From positions 1 through 64,000 of the forward strand of contig JBMNGL010000004.1 of assembly GCA_050949825.1 (NCBI GenBank): a DNA stretch of 64,000 nt, in the 5' to 3' direction. Under the pieces are notes generated by a model, which was not told the origin of the DNA, ran no database searches, and saw nothing but the letters and a program-made list of their open reading frames with translations. Of this stretch, positions 8,215 to 18,100 are shown one piece after another; within the stretch, counting starts at the first letter, position 1, and each line of letters starts with the position of its first letter. The position numbers and the translations under genes are program-made. Source of the stretch: DTU019 sp050949825. GTDB taxonomy: Bacteria > Bacillota > Syntrophomonadia > Syntrophomonadales > Syntrophomonadaceae.

Positions 8215-9351
8215 ATGTTAGACGAATTTATGCAAGGATTTGCCAGTGCCAGAGAAGTGAATCTAATGCGTATAAAAGAGGCCAAGGATCAACGAGCCAA
8301 AGTGGTCGGCATTTATTGCACTTATTGCCCCCAGGAACTAATTTTGGCGGCAGGAGCAATTCCAGTAGGGCTTTGCGGGATGAGTGAGAACCCTATTGCT
8401 GCTGCGGAGGAAACTCTGCCGCGCAATCTCTGCCCTCTAGTAAAATCCTCTTACGGATTTGCGGCCACTGATACATGCCCATTCTTTCATTTTTCAGACT
8501 TAATCGTTGGCGAAACCACCTGCGACGGCAAAAAGAAGATGTTCGAAATTATGCGGGATTTAAAACCGGTGCACATTATGCAGCTTCCCCACGTTAATAA
8601 CACCAAGGCGTCATTTGAACTGTGGGTGGAAGAATTACGGTGCTTGAAAAACCGCCTGGAAAAGGAATTGCAGGTTACCATAAGTGACCAGGATATATGG
8701 CAGGCTATAGAGGTTATCAACAAGGAAAGGCAGGCAATTAAGGCCATGTTCGATCTGAACCGAGCCGATCCGCCACCTCTAAGCGGGATGGAGATGCTCA
8801 CTGCTGCCTGGTCTCGCAGCTTCAGCAGCGATAAAGGGGAGATGATCAAAAACCTGAATGAACTGGTACGGGAGGTTGCCAATCAGCCTAAAAACCGGCG
8901 AATAAAGGCGCCACGGGTGTTGTTGACCGGCTGCCCGGTGGGTCTGGGTACTGAAAAGGTTATTCGCCTGACCGAAGAACTGGGAGCCTATATCGTCGCC
9001 ATGGAAAACTGTTCCGGCTACAAGACCCTGGAACTGCAGACCGACACTAATGGCGCGGATCCTATTGTGGCTCTGGCAGAAAAATATCTGGCTATACCCT
9101 GCTCCTGCATGAGTCCTAATCCCTACCGGCTGAAGCTATTAGAGAACATGATCGATGATTTCCGGATGGATGCGGTCATCGACCTTACCTGGCAGGCTTG
9201 TCATACCTATAATATTGAAGCCTTTGAAGTAGGCAAACTGGTGAAGTCCAAGGGGCTTCCCTACCTGCACCTTGAAAGTGACTACTCCAATACAGATTTG
9301 GAAGGTCTCAAGGTTCGCATCGAAGCAATGCTGGAGATGGTAGAGAAATGA
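8215..9351 (+). CDS. Double-cubane cluster protein / 2-hydroxyacyl-CoA dehydratase-like (HgdB/YjiM family)
   Basis: A 378-residue protein of the HgdB/FldC/YjiM family. The N-terminal Cys pattern (IYCTYC at 35 and 38, C54, NLCP at 73, DTCPF at 88, TTCDGKKK at 103) is that of the double-cubane [8Fe-9S] cluster proteins rather than a classical two-subunit dehydratase. An activating ATPase is encoded next to it, overlapping by four bases (ATGA). Characterised relatives receive very low-potential electrons from the activator and reduce small molecules such as acetylene in vitro; the natural substrate is unknown. The start ATG lies behind AAGGGAGAAG. A second, divergent paralogue follows the activator. 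Confidence 0.8.
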   Translation: MLDEFMQGFASAREVNLMRIKEAKDQRAKVVGIYCTYCPQELILAAGAIPVGLCGMSENPIAAAEETLPRNLCPLVKSSYGFAATDTCPFFHFSDLIVGETTCDGKKKMFEIMRDLKPVHIMQLPHVNNTKASFELWVEELRCLKNRLEKELQVTISDQDIWQAIEVINKERQAIKAMFDLNRADPPPLSGMEMLTAAWSRSFSSDKGEMIKNLNELVREVANQPKNRRIKAPRVLLTGCPVGLGTEKVIRLTEELGAYIVAMENCSGYKTLELQTDTNGADPIVALAEKYLAIPCSCMSPNPYRLKLLENMIDDFRMDAVIDLTWQACHTYNIEAFEVGKLVKSKGLPYLHLESDYSNTDLEGLKVRIEAMLEMVEK

Positions 9352-10112
9352 TAGTAATAGGCATTGATATAGGTTCCGTGGCCGCAAAAGGATATATCAT
9401 CAGCAGTGGCAGCTATCACCGAGCCATGATCCCTACCGGCTGGAGCCCCCGTGAGGCAGGGCAGGCACTAATCGGCCGACTCCTTGGTGCATCGGGATCA
9501 GAGCGAGATCAGGTAGAAAGTATATATGTCACTGGTTATGGTCGGGTAGCCTTTGAGCAAGCGGATAAAACTGTCACGGAGATCAAGTGTCATGCCCGGG
9601 GGATCGCCGAACTCTATCCTGAGGTCCGCACCATTATCGATATCGGCGGCCAGGACAGCAAAGTGATTAGCACCGGAGAAAAGGGCCAAGTGTTGGATTT
9701 TGCCATGAATGACAAATGCGCGGCGGGAACCGGACGATTCCTACAGGTTATGGCCACCGCCCTGGGGCTGGATGTCAGTGAACTGGGGGATGCTGAGGAT
9801 CCTGGCCAGATGCAAACGATCAGCAGTATGTGTACGGTATTTGCTGAATCGGAAATAATCGGGTCGCTGGCTCGGGGTAATCCCAAAGGCGGAATTATCG
9901 CCGGGCTGCACCAATCGGTAGGAAAAAGAGTAGCGGCTATGGCACGACGTATGGGGATCAAGGAACAGGTAGCTTTTACCGGTGGGGTGGCGATCAACCC
10001 GGGAGTCAAGCGTGCGCTGGAGGAAGAGATCGGAACCAAAATAATTGTACCCGAAGCTTGCCAGTACACTGGGGCTCTTGGCGCAGCTTTATTGGCATTG
10101 GAAAACGGTTAG
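9348..10112 (+). CDS. Activator ATPase of double-cubane/2-hydroxyacyl-CoA dehydratase proteins (YjiL/HgdC family)
   Basis: A 254-residue protein of the ASKHA ATPase fold: phosphate-1 motif GIDIGSVAAKG (residues 5-15), DIGGQDSKV near 98-106, and two cysteines, Cys124 in NDKCAAGTGRF and Cys162 in SMCTVFAESEI, that bridge a [4Fe-4S] cluster between the two subunits of the dimer in this family. It couples ATP hydrolysis to uphill electron transfer into the HgdB-like partner. It overlaps the upstream partner gene by four bases and lies 81 bases before the second one, so it probably serves both. Full length for the family. Confidence 0.88.
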   Translation: MIVIGIDIGSVAAKGYIISSGSYHRAMIPTGWSPREAGQALIGRLLGASGSERDQVESIYVTGYGRVAFEQADKTVTEIKCHARGIAELYPEVRTIIDIGGQDSKVISTGEKGQVLDFAMNDKCAAGTGRFLQVMATALGLDVSELGDAEDPGQMQTISSMCTVFAESEIIGSLARGNPKGGIIAGLHQSVGKRVAAMARRMGIKEQVAFTGGVAINPGVKRALEEEIGTKIIVPEACQYTGALGAALLALENG

Positions 10113-10193
10113 ACGGGGTTTGTGAGAAGATGACTGCGGCAAGAAAGCTGTTTCCGGAAAGCAATATTGAGTATGGAAGAGGAGGAATTGTAA

Positions 10194-11468
10194 ATGGCTG
10201 ATTACCGGCAAATGTGGACCAATCTGGGTATGGACCTGGAGAAACATGACGTTCTGTGCGAGGTTTTACCCGAGGCTTTTGGGGGAGTCTACCTCTCCCA
10301 GCAAAATCGTCCCAAGGGCATGGACTTCTACGATTTTGTGGTATCCGAGATTCACGGGGTCAGACCGGCAGAGATGCTTCAACATCAAAAAGAGGGCGGG
10401 AAGGTGTTCGGAACCTTCTGCGTATATGTCCCGGATGAGGTGGTCTTTGCCGCCGGCGGCATTGCAGCAGGGCTTTGCGGGGGATCACAGTTCTGGGTAT
10501 CCGGCGGAGAAAAAGTTCTGCCGGCCAATACCTGTCCGCTCATTAAAGCTTCCGTCGGCGCGAGACTGGATAAAACCTGTCCCTTCTTTCTAATTCCCGA
10601 CATGTACGTGGCAGAAAATACCTGCGATGGCAAGAAGAAAGCCTGGGAGATACTGGCTGGAGAAGTACCTATGCACATCATCGATATCCCGCAGATGAAA
10701 CGAGACCGGGATGTCGCTGCCTTTGAAGCTGAAATAAGGGATTTCATCGGAGTGGTAGAAAAGGCCACCGGCAGGAAGATTAGCGCCGAATCTCTGGGAG
10801 AGGCCATTAAACTGATAAACAACAAGCGCAGGGCTTTGCAGCGGGTTTACAATGCCAGAAAAGCCTCGCCGGTGCCCATCAGCGGCAAAGACGCTCTCCT
10901 GGTTACCCAGATCAACTTCTACGATGATCCCGCGCGGGCGGCGCAGATGGCCAATAACCTGGCTGACGAACTGGAGCAACGGATTAATAACGGGACCGGT
11001 GTTTTTGCGGATAACGCCCTGCGTATTATGATAAGCGGGACGCCAATGGCCATACCCAATTGGAAGCTGCATCACATTGTAGAGAGTCTTGGTGCAGCAG
11101 TCGTAGTTGAAGAATCATGTACCGGCACCCGCTATTTTGAAAACCTGGTCGATGAGTCAGCAACTACTTTGGATGGGCAGATTCGGGCACTGGCCGAAAG
11201 ATATATGAAGACCAACTGTGCTTGTTTCACACCGAATTCCGCCAGGATAGACGATATAATCCGCCTGGCCGATGAATACAAGGTGGATGGCATTATTGAT
11301 ACCAATCTGCAGTTCTGCAACCTTTACTCTACTGAGAGTTACCTGATCAAACAGGTTATGACCGAGCGCAATCTGCCCATAATGCACATCGAGACGGATT
11401 ACAGCGAGCAGGATTTTGAACAGCTCCGGACCAGAGTAGAAGCTTTTCTGGAGATGCTGAGGAAGTAG
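10194..11468 (+). CDS. Second double-cubane cluster protein / HgdB-YjiM family paralogue
   Basis: A 424-residue protein, about 46 residues longer than the paralogue at 8215 because of an N-terminal extension. It keeps C76, C95, C114 (NTCPL), C129 (KTCPFF) and C144 (NTCDGKKK), but the first motif is FCVYVP where the paralogue has YCTYC, so one cysteine is absent. The C-terminal half matches the paralogue (NCACFTPNSARIDDIIRLAD versus PCSCMSPNPYRLKLLENMID). It starts at ATG 10194 behind AGAGGAGG. It should use the activator encoded just upstream. It ends in TAG and the frame continues into a DUF3343 sequence. Confidence 0.8.
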   Translation: MADYRQMWTNLGMDLEKHDVLCEVLPEAFGGVYLSQQNRPKGMDFYDFVVSEIHGVRPAEMLQHQKEGGKVFGTFCVYVPDEVVFAAGGIAAGLCGGSQFWVSGGEKVLPANTCPLIKASVGARLDKTCPFFLIPDMYVAENTCDGKKKAWEILAGEVPMHIIDIPQMKRDRDVAAFEAEIRDFIGVVEKATGRKISAESLGEAIKLINNKRRALQRVYNARKASPVPISGKDALLVTQINFYDDPARAAQMANNLADELEQRINNGTGVFADNALRIMISGTPMAIPNWKLHHIVESLGAAVVVEESCTGTRYFENLVDESATTLDGQIRALAERYMKTNCACFTPNSARIDDIIRLADEYKVDGIIDTNLQFCNLYSTESYLIKQVMTERNLPIMHIETDYSEQDFEQLRTRVEAFLEMLRK

Positions 11469-11525
11469 GTTTTTAAGCTGGATAGTGGTAGCTATGATTG
11501 GTATGTATTATTCCCCAATCATCAT

Positions 11526-11738
11526 GTGGGGTTGCATCTTAAGAAAGAACTTGACGGGCGAGACATCAAAGCCAGGATTTCTCCAACTCCGCGAGAGGCC
11601 AGTAAGAGCTGCGGTATTTCCTTGATAGTGGATGAAGGCGACCTTACGTTGATTAAGCAAATCATTGCGGAAAATAATATTCAGATTCTCAAGATCGTCT
11701 CTCTAGCCAGGAAAGAGTGGAAATATCGCAGCACTTGA
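11526..11738 (+). CDS. DUF3343 protein (putative Se/S carrier-like), start uncertain
   Basis: The frame contains the DUF3343 pattern: WYVLFPNHHVGLHLKKELDG, then ARISPTPREASKSCGISLIV with the conserved P-R-x4-S-x-CG, and a C-terminal IIAENNIQILKIVS. Homology begins at about 11499, before the first usable start codon (GTG 11526). Upstream codons run without interruption back to the TAG of the preceding double-cubane gene, in the same reading frame. Either a non-standard start (CTG 11478), readthrough of the amber codon, or loss of the true start must be assumed. DUF3343 proteins have been suggested to carry persulfide or selenium; the neighbouring Fe-S system would fit sulfur delivery, as inference. 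Confidence 0.65.
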   Translation: MGLHLKKELDGRDIKARISPTPREASKSCGISLIVDEGDLTLIKQIIAENNIQILKIVSLARKEWKYRST

Positions 11739-11949
11739 GCATTCAAAGCTTATTAACCACTACGCAGTTCTGTTGAACTTTGTCCTCAACCGGATTGGGC
11801 GAACAGGATGGAGTAACAGTGATGTGGTGATTCTTCCTCAGTGGAATTACCAACCGCAGCCATTCCAAAGGAAGTATAATCAGCACTATGGCCCGGTTAT
11901 GGTGAAGACTATAATAGAGGCGTATAATGAAATTGAAGAGATTAAATAG
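11707..11949 (+). pseudogene. Unrecognised gene tail
   Basis: An open frame from 11707 to TAG 11949 without a plausible start reads, in its better part, NHYAVLLNFVLNRIGRTGWS, then NSDVVILPQWNYQPQPFQRK and ending in VKTIIEAYNEIEEIK. The composition is protein-like, but I do not recognise a family. It overlaps the 3' end of the DUF3343 frame. It is likely the 3' end of a gene cut by a rearrangement. From 11950 to 12262 I see only AT-rich sequence that should contain the promoter of the LuxR-type gene. Confidence 0.3.
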
Positions 11950-12262
11950 TTCATATTTCGTATTTGTATTATATTACGCAGCAATTTGAATAGCAGAAAT
12001 CAATGGAGGATAAAAAATATTTAATATCGGGAAGAACAAAATCGAATTGGTTATTACTAATATGGATTAACTTAACTTATCTAATAACACGAAATGCACG
12101 TGATCTATAAAAGCGCAAGTATGTTGCCCCTTATCTTCAAGCTTAAACAGTACCAAGAGCAGTTTAGCTTAAGTCAAAAACGATGCTTCCAACACAATAG
12201 CAGCGGGGTGTCCCGTCCAGTCGAAGCGGCCTGAAAATCCGGTGAATTAAGCAGGTGAATAT

Positions 12263-14743
12263 ATGTCCATAAAACACCGTGTTTTAAAGCGCGAACAAAT
12301 CAGCGCAGAGCTTAAAAGCCTGTTTGATTATCCCCTTACGGTGGTAGTAGCGGCCATGGGTTACGGCAAGACCACAGCAGTAAGGGATTTTTTGGATGAA
12401 GAAAAGGCAAGCTATGCCTGGCTATCCGTGGAGAGCGATCAAACCTCTGCCCCGCATATATGGGATTCCCTTACCAGACAGCTAGCCAAAACCCAGCCGG
12501 AGCTTGGCAATCAGCTAAACATTTTAGGTTTTCCCCTTGATGCGCCACAAAGAGATAAAATAATCAGTATAATCGAGGATTATACATATTTATCCGACAC
12601 TGTACTAGTAATTGATGACTACCACTTTGCCCGTTCCCCGGAATTGGACAGGATGATAGAAAAAATTGTATGGACGAATATAAAGGGCCTTCATGTTCTC
12701 ATAATCTCCAGGACAAAACCCGCAATAAACATTGAAGAATTAAGTCTCAAGGGACATTGTTACTTGTTTAACAGTGATTTGTTTGAAATGACCGGGGAAG
12801 AAATCAAGCAATATTTTAAACTGTTTGGCCATGAAATTACCGGGGATACGGCAGAGAAAGTGTACCGGACTTCCGAGGGCTGGATTACGGCTGTTTACCT
12901 GATTATGCAGCGGTATTCCAAAACCGGCAGGCTGGATCCGGGGAGTAGTATTGAAAGCCTGATTGAAACGGCGGTAATGTCCCGTTACACGGATAAAGAA
13001 GCACGATTGCTTAAATCCCTCTGTATCCTCGACAGCTTTACCTTGCCGCAGGTGTTATATGTGACCGGAGATGCTGCCGCCCCGGGGACTATTCAAAGGC
13101 TGAGTACCGGCAATTCCTTTATCCGTTATGACGAACGCGCAGATAACTATCGCATGCACAATATCTTCAGCGAATATTTGAAAAAACGCCTTGCCGAGCA
13201 GGATGACATTGCCGAACTTAAAAAACTTTATAAACGTTCCGGCAGGTGGTACATCGAAAACGGCGACATATTTTCAGGGTTGAGTTTTTTCCTCAAGGCT
13301 GAGGAATACGACCTTATCTTAATAGAATTTGAAAAACATGGAGCCACTACTGAACTTGACAAAGCTCCCGGGCTAATCGTGGATATTTTTTCACATATCC
13401 CCGATGCGGTAAAATACCGCCATCCCCTTGGCTATATTACTTATGCCTACAACTATCTCGTCTGTGTGGATATGAAGGGCGGCGCCGGTCTGCTTGCTCA
13501 AATAGAAGAGTATTATCGTCATGATGAAAGCATCTGTGAGTTGCTGAGACAGCGTATTGCCGGTGAAATCGAGCTCGCCAGGAGTTTCCTGTTCTTTAAC
13601 GACCTGGAGAAGATGCACGAGTCGCAGCTTAAAGCACACAGGCTGCTTGAAGGCAGTTCCTCCATTGCCAACAAGGATATGATGTTTACCTTCGGTTCTC
13701 CCCATACCCTCTATCTCTATTACCGGGAGAAGGGGAAACTGCTGTGGATTGTAGACTATCTCGACATAATATTCCCTTATTACTGTGAGGTGTCAAACGG
13801 CTGCGGCACGGGCTTTGAATACCTGGCCAGGGCGGAATACTATCTGGAAACCGCCAATTTTGACCAGGCCGAACTTTATGCTTCCAAGGCCATCTACAAG
13901 GCGCAGCCCATGGAGCAAACCTCCATCATCATCTGCGCCAACCTGACCCTAGCCAGGGTGTATGCCGCCCAGGGAAAGTTTGGTAAAGCAGTGAAGCTCA
14001 TGGATGAATTGACAGGCGAAGTGGTGATGTACAATAACCCGGTTTATAACAGTACCCTTGACTTGTGCGCAGGCTATCTGGGATTTATAAACGGCCGCCC
14101 GCAGGGCTTTGCCCCGTGGTTAAAAGCAGGTGATTTGAAGCAGAGTGATATTTTGTACCAGGGCATGGGCTTTAACTATATCGTCCACGCCCAGGCGCTG
14201 CTCCTGGAAAAAAACTATCTTAAATTAGAGGTGCTCTGCGAGGAGATGCGGCAGGTGTTTTCCATGTTCAACAACCTGTTTGGCTACTTGCACACATATA
14301 TTTTAGACGCCGCCGCCAAGTATAAGCTGTACGGCACGGAAAAAGCAAAGGCAGCCCTCCGGCCGGCACTGGAGATCGGCAGGGCCGATGAGATCGTCCT
14401 GCCTTTCGCTGAGTATGGCCTGCATATCCTGGATATTCTCAAGGCCCTGCAGAGGGCGGAGAAGGGTGATGTCTACCTGGCCCGGCTTGCGGTCGCAGCG
14501 GAGAGATACCATACCAATCTAAAACGGTTTAAAGCCGAAAAAACACCTGCCCTTTCCCTGACAAAGCGGGAGCGTGAAGTGCTGCAGCTTGTAATGGAAG
14601 GGAAAACCAACAGGGAAATAGCGGCGGCGCTCTTTATCGCCGAGGTCACCGTCAGCAAGAACATCACCTCGATCTACCGTAAGCTTGATGTCAACGGCAG
14701 GCCCTCTGCTGTCAAGAAAGCCATGGAGCTAAAAATATTATAG
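12263..14743 (+). CDS. MalT/AcoK-type LuxR-family ATP-dependent transcriptional regulator
   Basis: An 826-residue STAND-type regulator. Walker A is AAMGYGKTTAV (residues 30-40), Walker B VLVIDDYH (about 114-121), followed by the winged-helix and a long helical TPR-like sensor region (about 330-750). The C-terminus (about 765-822) is a LuxR helix-turn-helix: LTKREREVLQLVMEGKTNRE, IAAALFIAEVTVSKNITSIY. Such proteins bind ATP and an inducer, oligomerise and activate transcription. A strong terminator follows 44 bases downstream, so the gene is transcribed alone. The neighbouring repeat-rich surface protein is a plausible target, but this is inference from position only. Confidence 0.88.
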   Translation: MSIKHRVLKREQISAELKSLFDYPLTVVVAAMGYGKTTAVRDFLDEEKASYAWLSVESDQTSAPHIWDSLTRQLAKTQPELGNQLNILGFPLDAPQRDKIISIIEDYTYLSDTVLVIDDYHFARSPELDRMIEKIVWTNIKGLHVLIISRTKPAINIEELSLKGHCYLFNSDLFEMTGEEIKQYFKLFGHEITGDTAEKVYRTSEGWITAVYLIMQRYSKTGRLDPGSSIESLIETAVMSRYTDKEARLLKSLCILDSFTLPQVLYVTGDAAAPGTIQRLSTGNSFIRYDERADNYRMHNIFSEYLKKRLAEQDDIAELKKLYKRSGRWYIENGDIFSGLSFFLKAEEYDLILIEFEKHGATTELDKAPGLIVDIFSHIPDAVKYRHPLGYITYAYNYLVCVDMKGGAGLLAQIEEYYRHDESICELLRQRIAGEIELARSFLFFNDLEKMHESQLKAHRLLEGSSSIANKDMMFTFGSPHTLYLYYREKGKLLWIVDYLDIIFPYYCEVSNGCGTGFEYLARAEYYLETANFDQAELYASKAIYKAQPMEQTSIIICANLTLARVYAAQGKFGKAVKLMDELTGEVVMYNNPVYNSTLDLCAGYLGFINGRPQGFAPWLKAGDLKQSDILYQGMGFNYIVHAQALLLEKNYLKLEVLCEEMRQVFSMFNNLFGYLHTYILDAAAKYKLYGTEKAKAALRPALEIGRADEIVLPFAEYGLHILDILKALQRAEKGDVYLARLAVAAERYHTNLKRFKAEKTPALSLTKREREVLQLVMEGKTNREIAAALFIAEVTVSKNITSIYRKLDVNGRPSAVKKAMELKIL

Positions 14744-14786
14744 TTTTTTGAAGAAAGTATCAGATCTGATAATATGAAACTTTACC

Positions 14787-14822
14787 ACCCCTGTGTATGC
14801 TTTTATTACACGGGGTTTTTTA
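14787..14822 (+). terminator. Rho-independent terminator after the LuxR-type gene
   Basis: Left arm ACCCC plus GTGTA with one bulged T, loop of nine bases, right arm TACAC plus GGGGT, followed by a run of six T. It lies 44 bases after the stop of the regulator gene. Confidence 0.85.
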
Positions 14823-14915
14823 TTGGTTTTCGCCACTGCCCGAAGGCTTGGCGCAAGCCGCCTTTTTACCGGAAGATGGTGAAAAACAGTGTTTCCTGTG
14901 AAAGGAGGAACATCT

Positions 14916-15152
14916 GTGCCAAAAATTATAAACGTGACGCCCAGAGACGACTATACGCTGCTGATTGAGCTAAGCAACCAGCACAGGATTGTCTACGATA
15001 TGAAACCCCGGCTGCAGGCTGTACGGTTTGGCGGACTTGAAGATTTAAGCAAGTTTAAGGCGGTCAAAGTGGAACATGAGAACACCCTGGTGTGGGATAG
15101 CCTGTGCCAGATGACCATCGATGAGGTTATTAAAAATATTGAAAGGCAGTGA
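14916..15152 (+). CDS. DUF2442-domain protein
   Basis: A 78-residue protein beginning at GTG 14916, chosen because AAAGGAGG lies eight bases upstream; longer in-frame starts would add residues outside the domain. The sequence PKIINVTPRDDYTLLIELSN, YDMKPRL, then FKAVKVEHENTLVWDSLCQM is the DUF2442 pattern (short beta-rich protein, often next to DUF4160 in toxin-antitoxin-like pairs). Here no DUF4160 partner is present. The surface-protein gene starts 32 bases after it and may be co-transcribed. Confidence 0.75.
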   Translation: MPKIINVTPRDDYTLLIELSNQHRIVYDMKPRLQAVRFGGLEDLSKFKAVKVEHENTLVWDSLCQMTIDEVIKNIERQ

Positions 15153-15184
15153 TATTGAGCATGAGAGTTGAATCAGGAAGCGCA

Positions 15185-18100
15185 ATGAGTATATTAAACA
15201 GAATGCTGCCGCTGATCGCAGGGGTCATCATAGTCCTGGCCTTGCTGTGTTTAGGCGGCGGCAGCGCCCTGGCGGCGGACGTTGAAGATGAAGCTGAACT
15301 TAGGGCGGCACTAACCGGGTCGGATGCTGTCATCAACGTGGTTGGGGACATTACGTTGACAAACTTCGTGTACATCGACAGGGAAGTTACCGTCACTTCC
15401 GACGCGTATGCCATCGACACAGGTGAGTATTACATTAATATTAACGGCGATGGTGACCTGACTGTTGAAGGAGATCTCACGCTAAAAGGCAGTTGTACCA
15501 GGTGTGGTGTCATTACCGTTAACGGCGGCACATTCAATTTTGACAGCGGCACCATTTCATCGAAAGACGGATTGAGTAATGGCATTGATGTTTTTAGCGG
15601 TATAGCCAATATTAGCGGTGGTACGATCAGCGGCACAGATTATGGTGTTTATATCGATGGTGGCACCGCCAATATCAGCGGCGGTGCCATTGAAGCGGAA
15701 GAAACAGGTGTTTATGTAACTGGCGGGGAAGCCAATATCAGCGGCGGTAACATCAGCGGTGCATATTATAGCGTTCGTGTCGATGGTGGCACAACCACCG
15801 TCAGCAGCGGCATCATCGGGAGCAGCCCAGACAGTGGTGACGGTGTCTGTGTTTGGGGCGGCACGGTCCTCATCGAAGGTGGTGTAGTCAGCGGCTATCA
15901 TGGTGTTAGTGTTTACGGTGGCACGGTTACCATCAGCGGGGATGCGGAAATTGAGCCAAGTGGGCACAGCAGCTGCGTTTTTATTAACTACAATAAATTT
16001 GCGGAAGCCGGCACGACCACTATCAGTGGCGGTACAATAAATGCAATATTCAGTTGTGAAGGAGTTGAGGTTCAGTCCGGTATAGTCGACATCAGCGGCG
16101 GCGCGATAACGGTGGAAAATGGCCCCGGTGTTTATGTAACTGGCGGGGAAGCCAATATCAGCGGCGGCACTATCACGGCGACAGGCGCATGGAGTAAAGG
16201 CATTGATGTCGGAAGCGGTACAGCAAATATTGACGGTGGTACCATAAGTGGAGGCAGTATAGGTATTTATATTGATGAAGACTGCACAGCTGTAATCACC
16301 GGCGGCAGCATAAGCGGGGGCAACATAGGTGTTAGTGTTGAAAAAGGCAAAGCAGAAATCGCCGGCAGTGCGCAAATCACCGGCGGCGACTATGGTCTTA
16401 ATGTTAGTCTTGCGAACGGGGAAGCCAACATTAGCGGCGGCACGATCGAGGCGACAAACGAATACGGCATAGGCGTTTATGTTGCCATTTACAGCACCGC
16501 TGCCATTAGCGGCGGTACAATCGATGCAACAGGAAAATTCGGTATTGGTGTTAATATTGATGAAAATAGTACTGTTAGCATCAGTGGCGGTACTATTAAA
16601 GCAACAGGGGAGTATGGAAAAGCCGTTAAAGCTGAAGAGTACAGTATAGTGAATGTCAGCGGCAGCGCAGAAATCCGTGGAGAAATTGCGGCTGTAAAGT
16701 CCAGCACAGTCGATATCAGCGGTGGTACCGTTGCAGCAACAGGGGATTATGAAACGGCCGTTAAAGCTGATGAGTCCAGTATAGTGAACGTCAGCGGCAG
16801 CGCAGTAATCCGTGGGGGAATTGTGGCTGAAAACTCCAGTACAGTCGATATCAGCGGCGGCACCATTACTGTTGCAAGTGAGACTTATGCAGGCATTTTT
16901 CTTTACATCAGCACAGCCGAAATCAGCGGCGGCACTATTACTGCATCAGGCAATTTAGGTTACGGTGTTTATGCTTGTGACAGCACAGTCGATATCAGCG
17001 GCGCCACGATTAAGGCGACAGGTGAAAATAGTAAAGGTGTTTTTATTTGCAACGGCGGCAAAGTCAACATCAGCGTGTCCGCGGATCTTACCATTGAGGG
17101 GGGTGTATATAAACTTAATTTTGAAGGCTTAGTTATACCTTTCCTCACCGAACTGCCCAGACCTGTCACTATGACGGCGGGCGAAACCGAAACGGTGACG
17201 CTTGCGGGCCTTGATGCAATTATAAGCTTTAAAATTGACATAGATAATACTTCGGCCGCTTTGGCCGCCAGCATTTCAGGAAATATGGTTACTTTACAGC
17301 CCGCGGTTGCTGCCATACCCGACACCTATACCATGGCGCTGACTGCGGTGAACGGGCTTAACTTTGATACCCTCAACCTGACCATTCCGGTTACGGTGCA
17401 GGTCCCCACCTACACCGTAACCTACGACGGCAACGGAAAAACCGGGGGGAGCGAGCCCACCGACGGCAGTAGCTATGAAAAGGGCGTCATCGTAACGGTA
17501 CTGGGAAACACCGGAAGTCTTGTGAAGACCGGCTGCACCTTTGCCGGCTGGAACACCCAGGCCGATGGAAACGGCACGAGTTATGCAGCGGGAGCAACCT
17601 TCACCATGGGGACGGCTAATGTTACGCTGTACGCCAGGTGGACGAAAGCAGGCGGCAGCGGTAGCGGCGGCAGCGGTGACGACAGTGGCGGCGGTTCTCC
17701 GGCACCCAAACCCGCGACGGCAACGAGCAAAGAGATCAGAGCTGCCAGCGGAGGCACGGTTAGCCTCGGAGGCGTCAGCGTCAATATCCCCGCCGGCGCC
17801 CTACCGGGTGATGCCACCATCAGCATTAAGAAACTGACCCCGGGCGAAGCGGACAACATCATACCGGAGGGGCTGCGCCTGAAGCTCGGCAGCGACACCT
17901 ACGAGATCACCACTACCGGCGAAAGGGACTTTGGCGATAACACCATCACCATTAAGATTCCCTATGACCCCGGCAAAATTGCTGCCGGCGAAGTACCGGC
18001 AATCAACTACTATGATGATGAAACCGGGGAGTGGACGGCGCTGGAGACCACCGTTGAACAGGGCCCGGACGGGAAGTGGTACGCGGTGGTCAGGGTCAAC

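Noticed and set aside
11469..11525. Pyrrolysine insertion at the TAG between the double-cubane gene and DUF3343
   Set aside because: No evidence of pyl genes in the window; kept only as one option in a finding.
15557..16375. Long open frame antisense to the repeat protein
   Set aside because: It is a mirror of the GC-biased ISGGT repeats, with no SD sequence and low-complexity translation.
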